A stretch of DNA of 64,000 nt from Chamaecrista fasciculata (GCA_003254925.1 QANZ01022559.1:4873-68872), one strand, 5' to 3'; shown: positions 22,749 through 35,358, counted from the stretch's first letter. Program-made: numbers and translations. The notes: generated by a model not told the origin, from the sequence alone.

Positions 22749-25700
22749 TCATTGTGTGCTGCGTGTTAATCCTCCTCTTGTTGCAGCTCTGTGCAAATGA
22801 AAAATTACCGCGTTAGTATGCTTAAATTATGGCCTTTGTTTATCAAATAATCCAAGTAACAATTGTTTAACATTTTTAAATTGAACTGCAGGGGAAAAAG
22901 TCAATGTGTTCAAGCAAACAGTTTGACAATAATTAGGCTCAACTATTCCAGGCCATTGGTAACTAAAGATTACACAATACACATATTGACATCCAAGAAT
23001 TTGTAGATTGGCCAGCATTTTATCAAAGTATGGATAATGGATCAATGTCAATGCACTATTTTGACAATAACAGGAAATTAGGTAACGGAAGTTGACCCAA
23101 CATTGCAATAATTGAATTCTACGAGTGGAAACTATTAATTCATGATAATGAATCTAATGCTTTTTAGAATACTGGGCTTTTGAAAATTGAGAACAAAAAT
23201 GAAAAAAAGACGCAGATAAGAGAGCAAATTCAAGAATGAGGATCACTCAAGAAATTCCAACTATGATTCAAGTTTGTAGCCAAATATGAAGGTTGTAGGG
23301 AGGCAAATAATAATCAAAATATGACAGCATAAGTGGTAATAGAATGCATTGCCAAAACATATGAATGAGAAATTATCTAACTGTTATCCTGTTATAGAAT
23401 TACTGCTATGTTCAGCTATATCAAAGTCTGACATATATAAAAACAAATAAAATATAAATGGAGAACACCTTGTGCGGTGCAGTTTAGTAAAGTATCTAAG
23501 TGTGTAATATATAATAACTGAAGCCACAAGACACTTAAATTATGTGGTATAAGAAGTCATGATATGTTAAATAATTGTTCACAGAGAAAAGGTTCTGTCC
23601 ATTAGTAGCAATAGCAGGAGCAGATATTTCATGCAATAGAGGGTTTTTCTTTTATAATAATCTATATATGCTCATGGAATATGTTAAAACTGCTAAAAAC
23701 TTAGATGCATTTGTTAGAGAGTGGGGCCTTAGGCTAGTTCAAATGTCATTACCAAAACAAGAAAATTGGATTGAAAACCAAATCCAAAGTATCTATCAGC
23801 TAATAGGTAGTAAACTAGTAATCTACTAGAGATATCCAGCAAGGAGAAATTGAGAATAAACCAGGGCATGGCTGTCAGCTATATAATATAGTTCACTTCC
23901 CAGACAAAAGCCTAAATGAGTATCTCTTGAGAGGAAAAGTACATTAAGGGACAGAGTGAATCTATAAGATTGAAAGAGCTCACATCCCCAAAATAAATTA
24001 CTTAAATAAGAAAGTCTCGGCACTCTTGAATAAAATATGCAATTACTGTAATTTTAGGTAGGAATCAGGCAATAAAAGATTTCAAGTACCTTCCAGAAAT
24101 CAGCTGTTGCTGAGCACTATTTACAGGGCCCTTTAAATTACCAAACCGCTTTGCTCGGGTCTCTTGTTCTTTCTCCACCCGCATAGCAGCTACCTCCTTT
24201 TCCATAACAGCTACTTCTCTTCTCATCTTTTTGGCCTCAACTTCCATGGCTTTGGTCAATGTGTCTACCTTCTTTGCCAACATCTGACAGATAGTGACCA
24301 TTGGGAACAATTAGTCAGGAAAATAGATGCAAGTGAAGAAAATTGAAGAATTCTATGATTGTTATCCAAAGAAAAAATAATAAAGAAGCTATTAACCTCA
24401 ATGGCATCATCTTTATCTTTTAGGTTTTGATCTTTCTCAAGACCAGCTTTCCTCAATGCTAAGACCTCTTTCTGCAGCAGGTCATACAAAACACCTGAAA
24501 CATTATCCTCTGTATCTACCGTCGGGAACTCATTTGACTTATCATCCGAATTTCCTTTCCAATTATTGTTTGATTCGCTGTCTTTATTTCCTTCGCAAGA
24601 CTGATTGAATGAGTAACTAGGAGGGGTCCCATTCAGCAAAATTTTACCCCTTTCCAGTGACCTTGTGCCACCATCAAAAGATTTAGATGTGCCTTTAGCA
24701 TGCTTCAAAACTGTACTGGATGATAGAGAAGATCTCAGTTGAAAAGATGGTGATCTCTTTGGTAAGAACCCATTAGAGGTTAGTTTGGAGAAGTTATCAG
24801 CTCCACCTAAGGATTGACGACGAGAAGGCCCATTGCTAGGACTTCTTCCCTCTGAGGTACCACGACTACTGTTAGAAGTTCCTCTCAAAGTCTCCTCCAT
24901 CACTTTAAGCCGTAAATGATACTTTTCCTGAAAATTGCAAAACATTACCTTGAATATTGGTAGAATTAATCTCCTAAGCTAATACATGGGCTGTAGAACC
25001 AAATTATTACTTTCAACTGTGCCTCAGATTTCGCAGCGCGCTCAGCTATAGCAAGCTTGTCACGAAGTTGTTGCATCTCTCCCTATAACAATGAAGTTCA
25101 GTAATAAGTGGAAAATATACTTAAATGAGTCCAAATGCAGGACAAATTTTTAATCCAAATGGGAAAAAGGGTAACCTAAGCTCAACAATTTCCAAAATCA
25201 ATGTTTCTGTAACCAAATATAAATGTTCACCTGCAAGAATCGTCGCTCTTCAAGCCATTGTTTGACAGGCATCACTTTGTCATTGGCATCTTTCCATTCA
25301 TTAGCTACAACCACGGCTACTCTGTTTGCCGATACCTTGGCACGGGCCAACTCACGGTCAAGAGTTTTCCTTTCTTCCTGAAGATGTCAACAATTAATAT
25401 ACTCTTAACTAGCCAATATTATAATTGAACAATTGCAGAAGATGTTGCGCATTACATTCATTTCTTGAACTTTCCGCTGATAATCCCTTACAGCATTTGC
25501 AGCTGCACCACCTGCAAGGACAGCCTCTTCAAGCTCTCTTACAGTTTGTGTAAGCTTTTCAACTTCTGCCACCTTCTGTCTATGCATTTTGTCCAGAATT
25601 TTGTTCTCTTCCTGAGAAAGTAAGCATGAGATGAAACCAGATGTAATAAGACACTTATTTACAATTCTAGTGAACCAGGAGAAAGCGAAATCACATAATA

Positions 25701-27764
25701 CAGTAAATACCTGACAAATCTCAATCTGTTTCATAAGCTCTTGATTTTTGTTTTGGAGATCATCCACCATAGAGGCCTTAGCCAAGGCAAACTGAACAGT
25801 CCTCTCAGCTTCAATCAGTGCCGCTTCTTTAGATTTAGTAAGACGGTCTAAAGCTTTGTTATCATCTTGAAGCTTAGCAATCTGCAAGGAGCAAATGGGA
25901 GGAAATGATGACATAACTAACTATGATAAGAAGCCCCTTCCATCAAAATTTTCCCAAAGGTAATTCTTGTAAAATACCAAAAACAAGCTACTACCTCTTG
26001 CCGGGCAAGCTTTAGTTCAGCCTCCAGAGGAGCAAGAATGGCTTCTATTGGAGGCATGTCATCATCCTTTTGAGCTGCATGGACCCTTCGAAGAGTGGCT
26101 TCAGCTGCAAACTGTGCTGCCATTGACGCTTTCTTCTCATCATTGATTTTCTTTATTTCAAGATTCTGCGAAGAATGCTAAATTTAGTAAACATATAATG
26201 GAACCTGGGAAAAAGGCTCAATACTAACATTGATAGAGGCTAAACATAATACTTTGCTTTCTAGAAGAGATTCTGTTAACTTTAGCTTCTCCTCGACCCT
26301 TGACAGTTCTTCTGTAAGCTACAGTACAAGAAAAAATAAACAAATAAAGTCGTATTTCAAGTTGACAGAAATACATAAACATAATGAAAATGAAAATTCA
26401 GCAGAAGAAGCAAGAAATAGATAAATCAACATATGACAGAGGAATAAGTTCTAACTTCTAACTTGCTCAGCTAACTATGCTAAATGCATGAAATGATTAA
26501 GCCAAAAAAGGAATCATTTCAATTTTCAACCATAAATTTTAATACAAAACCAACTTAGAATTCCCCATCATCAGCCTAAGTATAATTGTTGTGTTGATAT
26601 AAGAAAAGAGGGAAATGGCATAATTACTAGAGATTCTAGAATAGGAACAATCAATACAAATTTTGTAAGCCTCCAAGAAGCCATTGCCACCTAATATCAT
26701 GACTTCATAATCTGAGACGCAAGAAACATAAAAAGTAAACACAATCATAGAATTAAGGGTCTGTATAGAACAATATTAAAAAATTGTTTTACTTTATTAA
26801 TTAACAAAATAACTTAGAAGCATTCTTAATCCAATCCGGTACAAAAAATAAAACTCATCAGGCAATGGAGCACAACACGATAAAAATTGGATAGTTATAC
26901 ATTCCTGATTTAGCATATATATTATTGGCTAATTACCATTAGATATGGCCAGAGCAACAAAAGAAATGGACAATCTACTTGAGCTTAGTAGCAAGAATTG
27001 AATTAGGATTACTATGAAACCAAAAAGGTTTATGCTCGCCTAGACCAGTCAAAGCATTTGACGCTGCACTCTTCCTGTGTAACTAAATACATATCGATTC
27101 GTATACAATTTTGAATTTCAAGGCAGGCAGGCAATAGTTTAATCTACACCAAACGCTTTAATTGGTAAACAACAAATAAGGCAATTAGATGATTATGCTA
27201 CAAAGTAAAACCCACGAGCACTCAGCCAAAAGGAAGAGTTTCCATTAAAACGATAAATTATGGAAATCAATAAATGAACACCAGCAGCAATAATGTGTCA
27301 AGAAATTTGGCGAAACTTAGAAATGACCTCTTCAACGGCCTTTTCTCTGAGCCGTTCAGAAAGCCTAAGGGCCTTGATCTCAGCCTGTGCTTCAGATAAT
27401 TCCCTGTCCTTATCTACAAACATACACACACAATCAACACACCAATGAAAATCAGCTCAAAACTCATTGGATCGAATTGCATTTTCGCACCTCTAACTTC
27501 ATTCTCCAGCCGATTAAGCTCCACCTTCACCGGATCCGAGCCGTGCAAGAGGTTGAGGAACTCGTCCGCATCTAAGCTCGGCCTAACCGAGGCTCGCCTC
27601 CGCGACGAGCTCTTCCCTTCTTTGAACGATCCCGACACCGTCACCGTCAACGGCTGCGACGATGTCGGTGTCGCCGCCGCCGTCACCTCCTCCGTCGCCA
27701 TCCCTCCGCCGTCGCCGGAAACCTCCGCCATGGCCGATCTAACCAGTAGAGTACTGTCACTCAT
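22749..27764 (-). CDS. MAP70: Microtubule-associated protein 70 (11 exons, 635 aa)
   Basis: Exons in transcript order: 27764-27491, 27413-27328, 26318-26253, 26165-25995, 25881-25711, 25611-25456, 25377-25231, 25082-25011, 24927-24397, 24283-24090 and 22788-22749. They total 1908 bases in a continuous frame ending TRSTQ-stop. Family hallmarks are DADEFLNLLHGSDPVKVELN (about 66-85), the long coiled coil with EATLRRVHAAQKDDDMPPIE, the EWKDANDKVMPVKQWLEERR block, a Ser-rich basic middle (GPSRRQSLGGADN, KRSPSFQLRSS) and a second coiled coil. MAP70 proteins bind cortical microtubules and act in cell expansion and xylem wall patterning. The start could be MSDST (used here) or the internal MAEVS 11 codons later. 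Its position beside DRP1C suggests the MAP70-4 orthologue, but the paralogue is not proven. The upstream leader is GA-rich. Confidence 0.95.
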
Positions 27765-28110
27765 CTCACCCTTACATCCAAATGCTCCTACCTCCTAGGA
27801 TCCCAACACCAGATTTCAAATCAAAGACGTAGAGAGAGAAAGTAAAGACAGCTAGAGAGAGAAAAATGCGAGCTTGAAAATGGCGGTTCTAGAGAGAGAA
27901 AGTGTGAGGGAGATGATTTTCGTTATGGTTGATTTTCTCTCTAGTATTAAGAGTAGAGAGAGAGAGTGAGTGATTATATAAAAATCTGAGTACAGTGAAG
28001 TTAGCAGAAGGACGCTTTGCTGTTAAGGAGCACAATACAGTAGTGATAGATAACTTGAGAGAGAAAGAGAGAGGAGAGAGTGACTAGTCGTTAATGTTAG
28101 CCGAAAAGGC
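27765..28110 (-). promoter_or_regulatory. MAP70 5' leader and proximal promoter
   Basis: Repeated GAGAGAGA/CTCTCT tracts (27830-27970 and 28055-28080) lie directly upstream of the MAP70 start. Such GA/CT tracts are common in plant 5' leaders and core promoters. No transcription start can be fixed from sequence alone. Confidence 0.4.
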
Positions 28111-28160
28111 TGTGAAAAGTATAGGATAATCGGTGAGCGTAATGCGCACTCAAGTTAGCT

Positions 28161-28658
28161 GAGAAAAACCTACGTTTTGATCCATGAATTGTTTACTGAG
28201 CTAACGATTTAATTCAAATACAAATCAATTCTTAAATTTTACACCATTGTCAACCTTTTAATCCTTGAATTGTAGAAAAATATGACTCTGTCCCGTAATT
28301 TCACATCATCGTCAACCTTTTGGTCCTTAAATTATAGGAAAATACGAATCAATTCCTGAATTTTACACCATCGTCAACCTTTTGGTCCCTGAGCTGATTC
28401 GTATTTTCTTACAATTCAGGGACCAAAAGATTGACGGTAGTGTAAAATTCAAGGACTTATTTGCATTTTCTTACAATTCAGGGACCAAAAGATTGACGAT
28501 GGTGTAAAATTCAGGGACTGATTCGTATTTTTCTATAATTCTTGGACCAAAAGATAGACAGTGGTTTAAAATTTAGTGACTAATTCGTATTTTCCTGCAA
28601 TTTTAGGACTAAATCGTTGATTCAATAACAATTCAGGGACCAAAAAGTAGGTTATCTC
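28161..28658. mobile_element. MULE-type foldback upstream of MAP70
   Basis: Ends GAGAAAAACCTACGTTTTG and the inverted CAAAAAGTAGGTTATCTC are bounded by a perfect 10-bp duplication CAAGTTAGCT (28151-28160 and 28659-28668). Arms contain repeated CAATTCAGGGACCAAAAG and GACGATGGTGTAAAATTC units. It lies within about 400 bases of the MAP70 start codon. Confidence 0.88.
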
Positions 28659-28668
28659 CAAGTTAGCT

Positions 28669-30110
28669 ATATGCTTGCTTGTTACAGCGAGGACAGAGGA
28701 GGATGGTCTTTGAGGCGTTACGTGCGCGTGTCGGTACAGGTTAGCAAAAGGGGACCCTGTTTTAGAACAAACTAACATGTACTCTTTCTTTCTTTTTTTT
28801 TTCTTTTTTCTTTTTTCTTTTCTCTTCTTAAATAATGTGAATTAAACAGTTAAACTCACTTAAATAAAAACTTAGATACTTCAAGTTTTTTTTTAAGAAA
28901 AAAATAATTAATTAAAAATTTAGTTCTTTAAAATTCACCAAATTAATAACTCAATGTCTAAAAAATTGAAATATACATTTGAATTTTAACTTTTAAAAAA
29001 ATAAAACGATATATTATTTAGTCTATGAAAAGGACTAATAAATATATTATTTTAACATTTCAGAAATTAAATTATATATTCTAAACTTTTAGGGACTAAG
29101 TTGTCAACTCGATAATCTTTTAAAATATTATTGACAAGTTCTTTGTTTATCTAGTTGAAGTCGTTGGCAAACAAGATCAAATAATACTTCGAAAATGAGT
29201 TTGGTCAAACTATCAGAGTACTATTTGACCTCATTTGTTAACAGTCCCAACTAGACAAAGAAAGAACTTGTCAATAGTGACTTGTTGCTTCGATTTTGTT
29301 GCATTTGAATTTGAAACGAAAGAGATATGACAAAATTCATGAAACAAACAATCCATTTTTTATCTCGATTTCATGTTTGATTTGACCTCGTTGTCGATGA
29401 CTCCAAATAGACAAGAAAGAACTTATCAAATTCGTAGCTCTCATTTAATCGCATTCGGGTTTGAAACAAAAGATATATGTTAATATCTAATAGTTACGGA
29501 CAAATTATAAAACTTTTAAGGAAAATTAAGAATTAAAACCAAACAAAATAAAATATTAGGGATCAAAATAGGTTTTTGACCAAAATTAATTTAGTTCATG
29601 TAAATAATTAATAAGTATATTATTTTAACTTTTTAAAAATTAAATTGTGTATTCTAATCTGTCAGGACCTAATTTATTAACCGGATAATATTTCAATGAG
29701 AATTATAATCTCACAAAAAATAAAGACTTAATTATTAGTTCGCTCTACAAAATTTAGTGCAGGTATTTTAAATTTTAGGCCAATGACATAGAGCCACTTA
29801 ATTACTATTTATTTATTTCCATAAAAAATATTAATATTGTTGGTAACTACAGATAAAAACATGTAACTTCTTTTAATCTAAAAAAATAGAATAAATCATT
29901 AAAATATGATTTTTTTTATTTTGTATATCTAAAAATAATATAAGAAAACTAGTAAGGATTTCTTATTTATTAGTAGNTAAATAAACTGAAATTTTTAGCA
30001 TAAACTCAAGTTCACTAAAAACAAGTTTACTTTGTTATCCTATTCAATGTTAGCAAAAGTTTTCATTGATGTTATCCTAAATCCAGTAAACTCTTTATTT
30101 CAAGTATGTC
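28669..30110. other. AT-rich spacer with decayed repeats
   Basis: A T/C-rich run at 28785-28830, two degenerate units of the GAAACGAGAGA repeat at about 29130-29470, and otherwise AT-rich sequence. No gene or RNA seen. Confidence 0.45.
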
Positions 30111-30114
30111 TTAG

Positions 30115-31440
30115 GGCCTGTTTGGCATCACCATCATCCTAATCTCATCTCATTCAATCTTAATCTCATCTTAGGATTGGATGAATAGTAATGGTTGGGT
30201 GTTTTTTGGAACCTCCATCTCATCTCATCTCATCCACATCATCATCTCATTCACAACATCATCTCATTTTCTCTTACAATTACTAATCTATCCCTACTTA
30301 TATACCTATAATTACCTATACTTTAATATAAATATATAGAAAAAAAAGAACTAGACAAAATAGTAATTTTACATACCCTCATTTATTACACTTATAATTT
30401 TCTCTCTCTATCTATCATTTCTCATCATTTTTTTTATCTTTTCCACTCACACATTTTTTCTCTTTCTCTCTCTATTGTATTTTGCTTCAGTTTTCGGTTA
30501 TTCTGAGTTTGGATATGTTCTATATATGTAGACGGTGGTTCTATCCATATTTTTTTTGTCAAATTAAAGGACTCATAAATCTAATAACGGTAATGTATTG
30601 AATGGAGAAAATACAAAATGGCTCACGTGTATGTACATGATGGAAAAATATAGGGTTAAAGGGTCAATTTAGTCCTAAATGTATGCCTTAATATTCATTT
30701 TGGTCCATTATATTTCAAAATATTCAAATTGCTCCTATATATTTGCAAAATGTTTCATTTTGGTCCCAACTATTGAATATGGCTTGTTTAGAGCTACGTA
30801 TTGTTCCCGAAGAATACTTTCTCTATCTAGTTGGGACCAAAACGAAACATTTTACCAGTATTTAGGACCAAAATGAATTATTTGCCAACATTTAGGATCA
30901 ATATGAACATTTTGAAACATAATGGACCAAATGAATATTAGGGCATACATTTTGGATCAAAATGAACCATTGACCAAACATTTTTGTGTTGTTTTGTTAT
31001 TGGCATTATGGTCCTTAAACTATTCTTTGTTATTTTTTTTCGTTGGATTTCACAAATAGATCCGATTATTGATGACTGGGATTTCGTGTAAGCCCCAAGT
31101 TATCATTTACACATGTTAGGGATTGATTAATAGGACCGGTACAAATTTATGGACCATATTGTATTCTTAAAAATAATTCCAATATTATTTTCATTTTGGC
31201 CCTTCATCTCATCCACTTGGATTGACCTCTAACCCTTCATCCAAAATTTTCTCATCCTCACGCTTTCCAATAGCATATCACACTTTCCAATATCATCTCA
31301 TCTCAATATCATTCCAATCAAACCACACCCAAACACCTATCATCTCATCTCATTGTCTCCATCTCATCTCATTATTTCCTACCATTTCTACCCCTATACA
31401 AATTAAAAAAATCCATAAACCTATTTCAACCAACCACAAT
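30115..31440. mobile_element. GTTTGGCATC-type element with nested foldback, interrupted by gap
   Basis: GGGCCTGTTTGGCATCACC at 30115 follows TTA, as in PIF/Harbinger MITEs. Repeated CATCTCATCTCAT segments occur at 30150-30260 and again at 31205-31375, suggesting two ends of one element split by insertions. Between them, about 30655-30980, is a foldback with GGTCAATTTAGTCC and GGACCAAAATGAA units. The far end is lost in the gap. Confidence 0.4.
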
Positions 31441-31713
31441 NNNNNNNNNNNNNNNNNNNNNNNNNNNNNNNNNNNNNNNNNNNNNNNNNNNNNNNNNNNN
31501 NNNNNNNNNNNNNNNNNNNNNNNNNNNNNNNNNNNNNNNNNNNNNNNNNNNNNNNNNNNNNNNNNNNNNNNNNNNNNNNNNNNNNNNNNNNNNNNNNNNN
31601 NNNNNNNNNNNNNNNNNNNNNNNNNNNNNNNNNNNNNNNNNNNNNNNNNNNNNNNNNNNNNNNNNNNNNNNNNNNNNNNNNNNNNNNNNNNNNNNNNNNN
31701 NNNNNNNNNNNNN
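31441..31713. other. Assembly gap
   Basis: A run of N; the 5' end of the LTR at 31714-32060 falls inside it. Confidence 0.99.
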
Positions 31714-32060
31714 CACAAATAAGGAAATAGTGACTCACTTATCCTTAATTAACAAAACAATATCTTCCTACATGAAATAGGAAAGATTATGATTCACCTC
31801 CCATATCACTCAAGATATCTCTTCTACAATCAAGGAAGTTGGTTGGGTTGGGACTCTCCTCAATAAGCCTATAAATACAAGATGGTAACCCTATGAAAGG
31901 TACGTAACTCATTACTCACACGCTACTCATGCTAGCTCATACTCTTACTAACTTAAGCTTCGGAGGTGAATCACAGGGGAACCCCCCTGTGGTTCATTGT
32001 CTTGCAGGAAAATCTTGCAGCGAACCGGGAAACGACCCCCGGCCAAATCCTGGTTCATCA
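31714..32060 (+). mobile_element. LTR 3' part (TTAAGC-CGGAGG family)
   Basis: Has a TATA-like CCTATAAATAC at about 31868, then AACTTAAGCTTCGGAGGTGA, CAGGGG..CCCCTGTGGTTCAT, TTGCAGG and CCCCCGGCCAAATCCTGG, ending TTCATCA. The same block order ends the solo LTRs at 46883-47482 and 58970-59422. It is probably a solo LTR or remnant of a Ty3/gypsy-type or TRIM element. The start and left target duplication are hidden by the gap. Confidence 0.65.
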
Positions 32061-32550
32061 CTTGGGATATTGGCAAATTAGAGGTTAAAAAGTATTTATA
32101 AATTTGATATTGATGTTTTGACCATATCTATTTTTGAAGTATTATTTGATTTCATCTGTTTATTTTCAACTGAATAGAAAAAAAATTCATCAAGAGTTAA
32201 TTTATAATTTTGATTTTGTTATATTGAGACTTAAAACGAATAAGATATATATGACCAACTTCATAATTGATAAACCCACATTTGAGTTTAAATTCAAATT
32301 CAATTTAACCTTGTTTACTTACCGCCCTAATAAGTTGGTAGAGAAAAAATTGATCAAAATGGAACAAAATGGAATATTAGAAATCAACATAAAATTGTTG
32401 AGAAATATTAGAGATCAACATAAAATTGTTGAGAAATATTATGGATCAAAATGGAACAAAAAATATTAATGATCAAAATAAAATTTGAAATAAATATTAA
32501 GGACCAAAATCAGATTTTGACCATTTCAAAAGCATGCCTCAACATTCTTC

Positions 32551-32850
32551 TTGGAATCTCAACTCAAGATGCTATTTTCGCCAACTTCAAGGTATGCCTT
32601 CCCTAAATTTCATCTCTCCATTCCATATTCTTCTTCCTCTTCCTTTGTTTTTCCTTTTCCTTGTTCCCTCCATCTCAAGCACTATGCTAGTTCACATTTC
32701 CCAAACCCTAGTAACATCAGTGACGCCGTCGCTTTATTTAATCGCATACTCCATAAGCGTCGCCCACCCTCCGTTGTCGAAATCAGTAAGGTTTTGGGAG
32801 TAATTGCGAAGATGAAACATTATGTCACTGCTATTTCATTTTGTACATAA
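32551..32850 (+). pseudogene. Truncated Rf-like PPR gene fragment
   Basis: The 99-residue frame has a Ser/Phe-rich amino end, as in an organelle transit peptide. It continues with ISDAVALFNRILHKRRPPSV and ISKVLGVIAKMKHYVTAISF, the usual beginning of P-class, Rf-like pentatricopeptide proteins, whose first repeats follow that motif. A stop after FCT cuts it before a full PPR repeat set; intact members are about 500-650 aa. No PPR repeats follow downstream. It is called a pseudogene or captured fragment. Confidence 0.8.
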
Positions 32851-33102
32851 GCGCAGTCAAAAGGATCCGTGCCTGATTTGGTTACTCAACATAAATAGAA
32901 ATTGGAACCATTAATTTACATACTGAACGAACAATAGAAACCATTGACCCATTCCTTTCATTTTTTTTCTTTCTCACCAACGTTGGAATGAACAAAAATT
33001 AAAAAAAAAACAACTTAAATCACAAAATTCCTCAAAAAGAAAAAAACATTTGCAATTCCAGACGAACAAATAAATCATAGGTGTTTTGATTTTGAGACTT
33101 AC

Positions 33103-33242
33103 CCCATTAGCATTTAGAGAATGTTCCGCCATCACATCACTTAATTTGATAAGTACCTCAATGTTCACAACACAAAATAATATAGCTGAAAACATACGCC
33201 AAAAAATCATTAGCAGGATCCAAATTGATTATAGCCACCTTC
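33103..33242 (-). pseudogene. GPN-loop GTPase (GPN2/QQT1-like) exon fragment
   Basis: After a CTACGCAG acceptor, the minus strand reads KVAIINLDPAND, the conserved segment just after the P-loop exon of GPN2-type GTPases (QQT1 in Arabidopsis). A frame slip or retained intron piece follows, then VNIEVLIKLSDVMAEHSL and NANG, ending at a GTAAGT donor. The conserved splice sites show the copy comes from genomic DNA rather than mRNA. The P-loop exon and the GTPase body are absent. GPN2/QQT1 has roles in RNA polymerase II assembly and in early embryo division; this copy cannot supply them. Confidence 0.8.
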
Positions 33243-33394
33243 CTGCGTAGAAAAGAAAAATGACAATAGCTGCCAACCTTGAGCGGAAAACTTAAATTTG
33301 TATCCAATTAAAAACATGATGCCAAAATTCATAAACCCAAAGCAAGAGATGAATATAGAAGAGTAAAAAATTAATACCTTTATTTTGGTGACTA

Positions 33395-33790
33395 TATAAT
33401 TTCTGCACATACAATTTAGTAAGGATCAAGAAAGTGAATATAATTAGACAATTACAAATCAGTACAAAATTCTAAACAACATTACAACACGTATGAGAAA
33501 AACATATGCACATATAAAACACAATAATTACAATTTAGAGCCAAAAGAATAAAAAAAAAGAATAAGATGGTACTTGTAATCATGAGAGCATCATCAATGC
33601 TTGAAATTGGGATTTCATCCCTCTTAATATCAGCATAACACCTCCTAAAATTTACATTGAAAATATCCAAATAAATTAAATTTGAGTAACATATTAAAAC
33701 TACAAGAGAAAAAAGAGAGCTTGATATATTATGATTAGTTCCCAAACTCAATAAAATCAATCATACAATCTTCATCATCAACACCTACAA
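33395..33790 (-). pseudogene. Unidentified exon-like segments
   Basis: Two minus-strand segments have coding-like sequence with plausible splice sites. One follows TTTTAG at about 33650 and reads RCYADIKRDEIPISSIDDAL and MIT up to GTACC. The next follows TGTGCAG at about 33403 and reads NYIVTKIK up to GTATT. A further open stretch reading VDDEDCMIDFIEFG lies near 33735-33785. The parent gene is not recognised. They sit beside the GPN2 fragment in the same orientation and may be part of one captured chimera. Confidence 0.4.
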
Positions 33791-33920
33791 AAACAATAAA
33801 CCGTGTGAGATTAGAGAATATGAAAGAGGAAAATAAGAAGAAAGATAGTAGTATATTATGAGTAGTTGACAGTTATAATCGATAGCGATTATAATGATTG
33901 ATAAACAAAGACAAATGGTG

Positions 33921-33979
33921 AGAGGATGATAGAGTCGAAATTCCTCAGAGTAAAAGATGAACTAAGCAAGCGTATGAGA
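33921..33979. repeat. 59-bp direct repeat, left copy
   Basis: Identical to 34659-34717 over all 59 bases. The two copies bracket the 679-bp insertion at 33980-34658. Confidence 0.95.
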
Positions 33980-34658
33980 TATACACTCCTCGGAATCACC
34001 CCCCGGAGGCCGATGGCGTGGACCCCCCTTCCGGACCTTTCGGAGGGACTAGTGATATACACTCCTCGGAATAGCTCCTCGGAATCACCCCCCGGAGGCC
34101 GATGGCGTGGACCCCCCTTCCGGACCTTTCGGAGGGACTAGTGATATACACCCTTTTGCCCTCAGGGTCCTCTCCCACTCAGACCCGACGCCAGAAGCAG
34201 ACTTGCAGGGTCCCCTCCCACTTTCCAGCTGTCATGGGCCCACCGTGCAGATCTCCTCAGATCTCCTTGGGCACAATCCCCCAAATCTTGGGATGCTTGC
34301 CTGACTCTACAGGCACAGGTCACTATCAGCCACCTGCCACATTGTACTTCTTCCTACTACATATACACGACTAAACACCTTGGACAAGGTAAGTGATGAA
34401 TCTCTCTACAGACACTACTCTCACTTCCCACTCTCTCTAACTTGAGCTTCGGAGTGGATTCACAGGGGCTTCCCCCTGTGAATCCTTCTTGCAGGTTTCA
34501 AGTCCAGAAGGCCTCCAGCCATGGCCTCTCCACCAGGGATCGCAGGAAACCTCCTCGTCATCCCTCTTCTGCAGAATCCGACGGCCCCAGGCACCTCTCG
34601 GAGACTGCAGCACGTTGAGAACTCAAGGTGAACCACCCCGGTCAACTTTGCAGTTTTC
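33980..34658 (+). mobile_element. GC-rich LTR-like insertion with internal tandem duplication
   Basis: Its GC content is far above the surroundings. The left part has two copies of a block with GATATACACTCCTCGGAAT, GGAGGCCGATGGCGTGG and CTTTCGGAGGGACTAGTG (33978-34046 and about 34054-34146). The right part has AACTTGAGCTTCGGAGTGGA, CAGGGGCTTCCCCCTGTGAA and TTGCAGG, the same R-U5-like layout as the LTR at 31714-32060. It is probably an LTR or TRIM piece. It lies between identical 59-bp repeats rather than a 5-bp duplication. Confidence 0.6.
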
Positions 34659-34717
34659 AGAGGATGATAGAGTCGAAATTCCTCAGAGTAAAAGATGAAC
34701 TAAGCAAGCGTATGAGA
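34659..34717. repeat. 59-bp direct repeat, right copy
   Basis: Perfect match to 33921-33979; beyond position 34717 the two copies diverge at once. Confidence 0.95.
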
Positions 34718-35358
34718 CATTGAAGAGAAAATGTTGAGAATGATGTGAGTTATTCACTAATTGAGTTAGGCTATATAGATAGATAAAAATTGAGAATGAT
34801 TCTAAGAAGTTTGTTAACAAAATCTGATATAAAATAATAATAACATTTCAAAAAACGAAATTAATTTAAAACAACCAATAAGAAGAAAGATTTTCAACGA
34901 TTTTATGATAAATAATATTAAATAATTAAAAAGTGTAAAAATAAATACAAAAATTACGGTGGTACCATCTAGGAAGTTTGTTAACACAATCTGACATAAT
35001 TTAAAAATTCAAAAATCTCAAGGATAAATACGAAATATGCTTGCATTTCATCACCAAAATGCACTTGAAATGAGTTATAATTGCATTTTGATTTAAAAGC
35101 ACTGAAAAAAAATATAAAATCACATGAAGTATGAAAAAAGTGAGGTGGCAGCACGGGAGAGACCATGACTTGCTTATATATATATACTAGTATGAACCCC
35201 GCGCGATGCGCAGGACAAAATTATTTCATTTTATTATTATGTAAATTGTGAATGCTATCCTTTAGAAATTAAAGGTATTTATTCAAATTATATAAAAATA
35301 ATATAAAATACATACTTATTTTCTACTGCATATATTAAATAATGTGATATAAAATAAA

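Noticed and set aside
34981..35166. Minus-strand 61-codon open frame upstream of the Helitron-like end
   Set aside because: AT-rich, no motif, no splice context.
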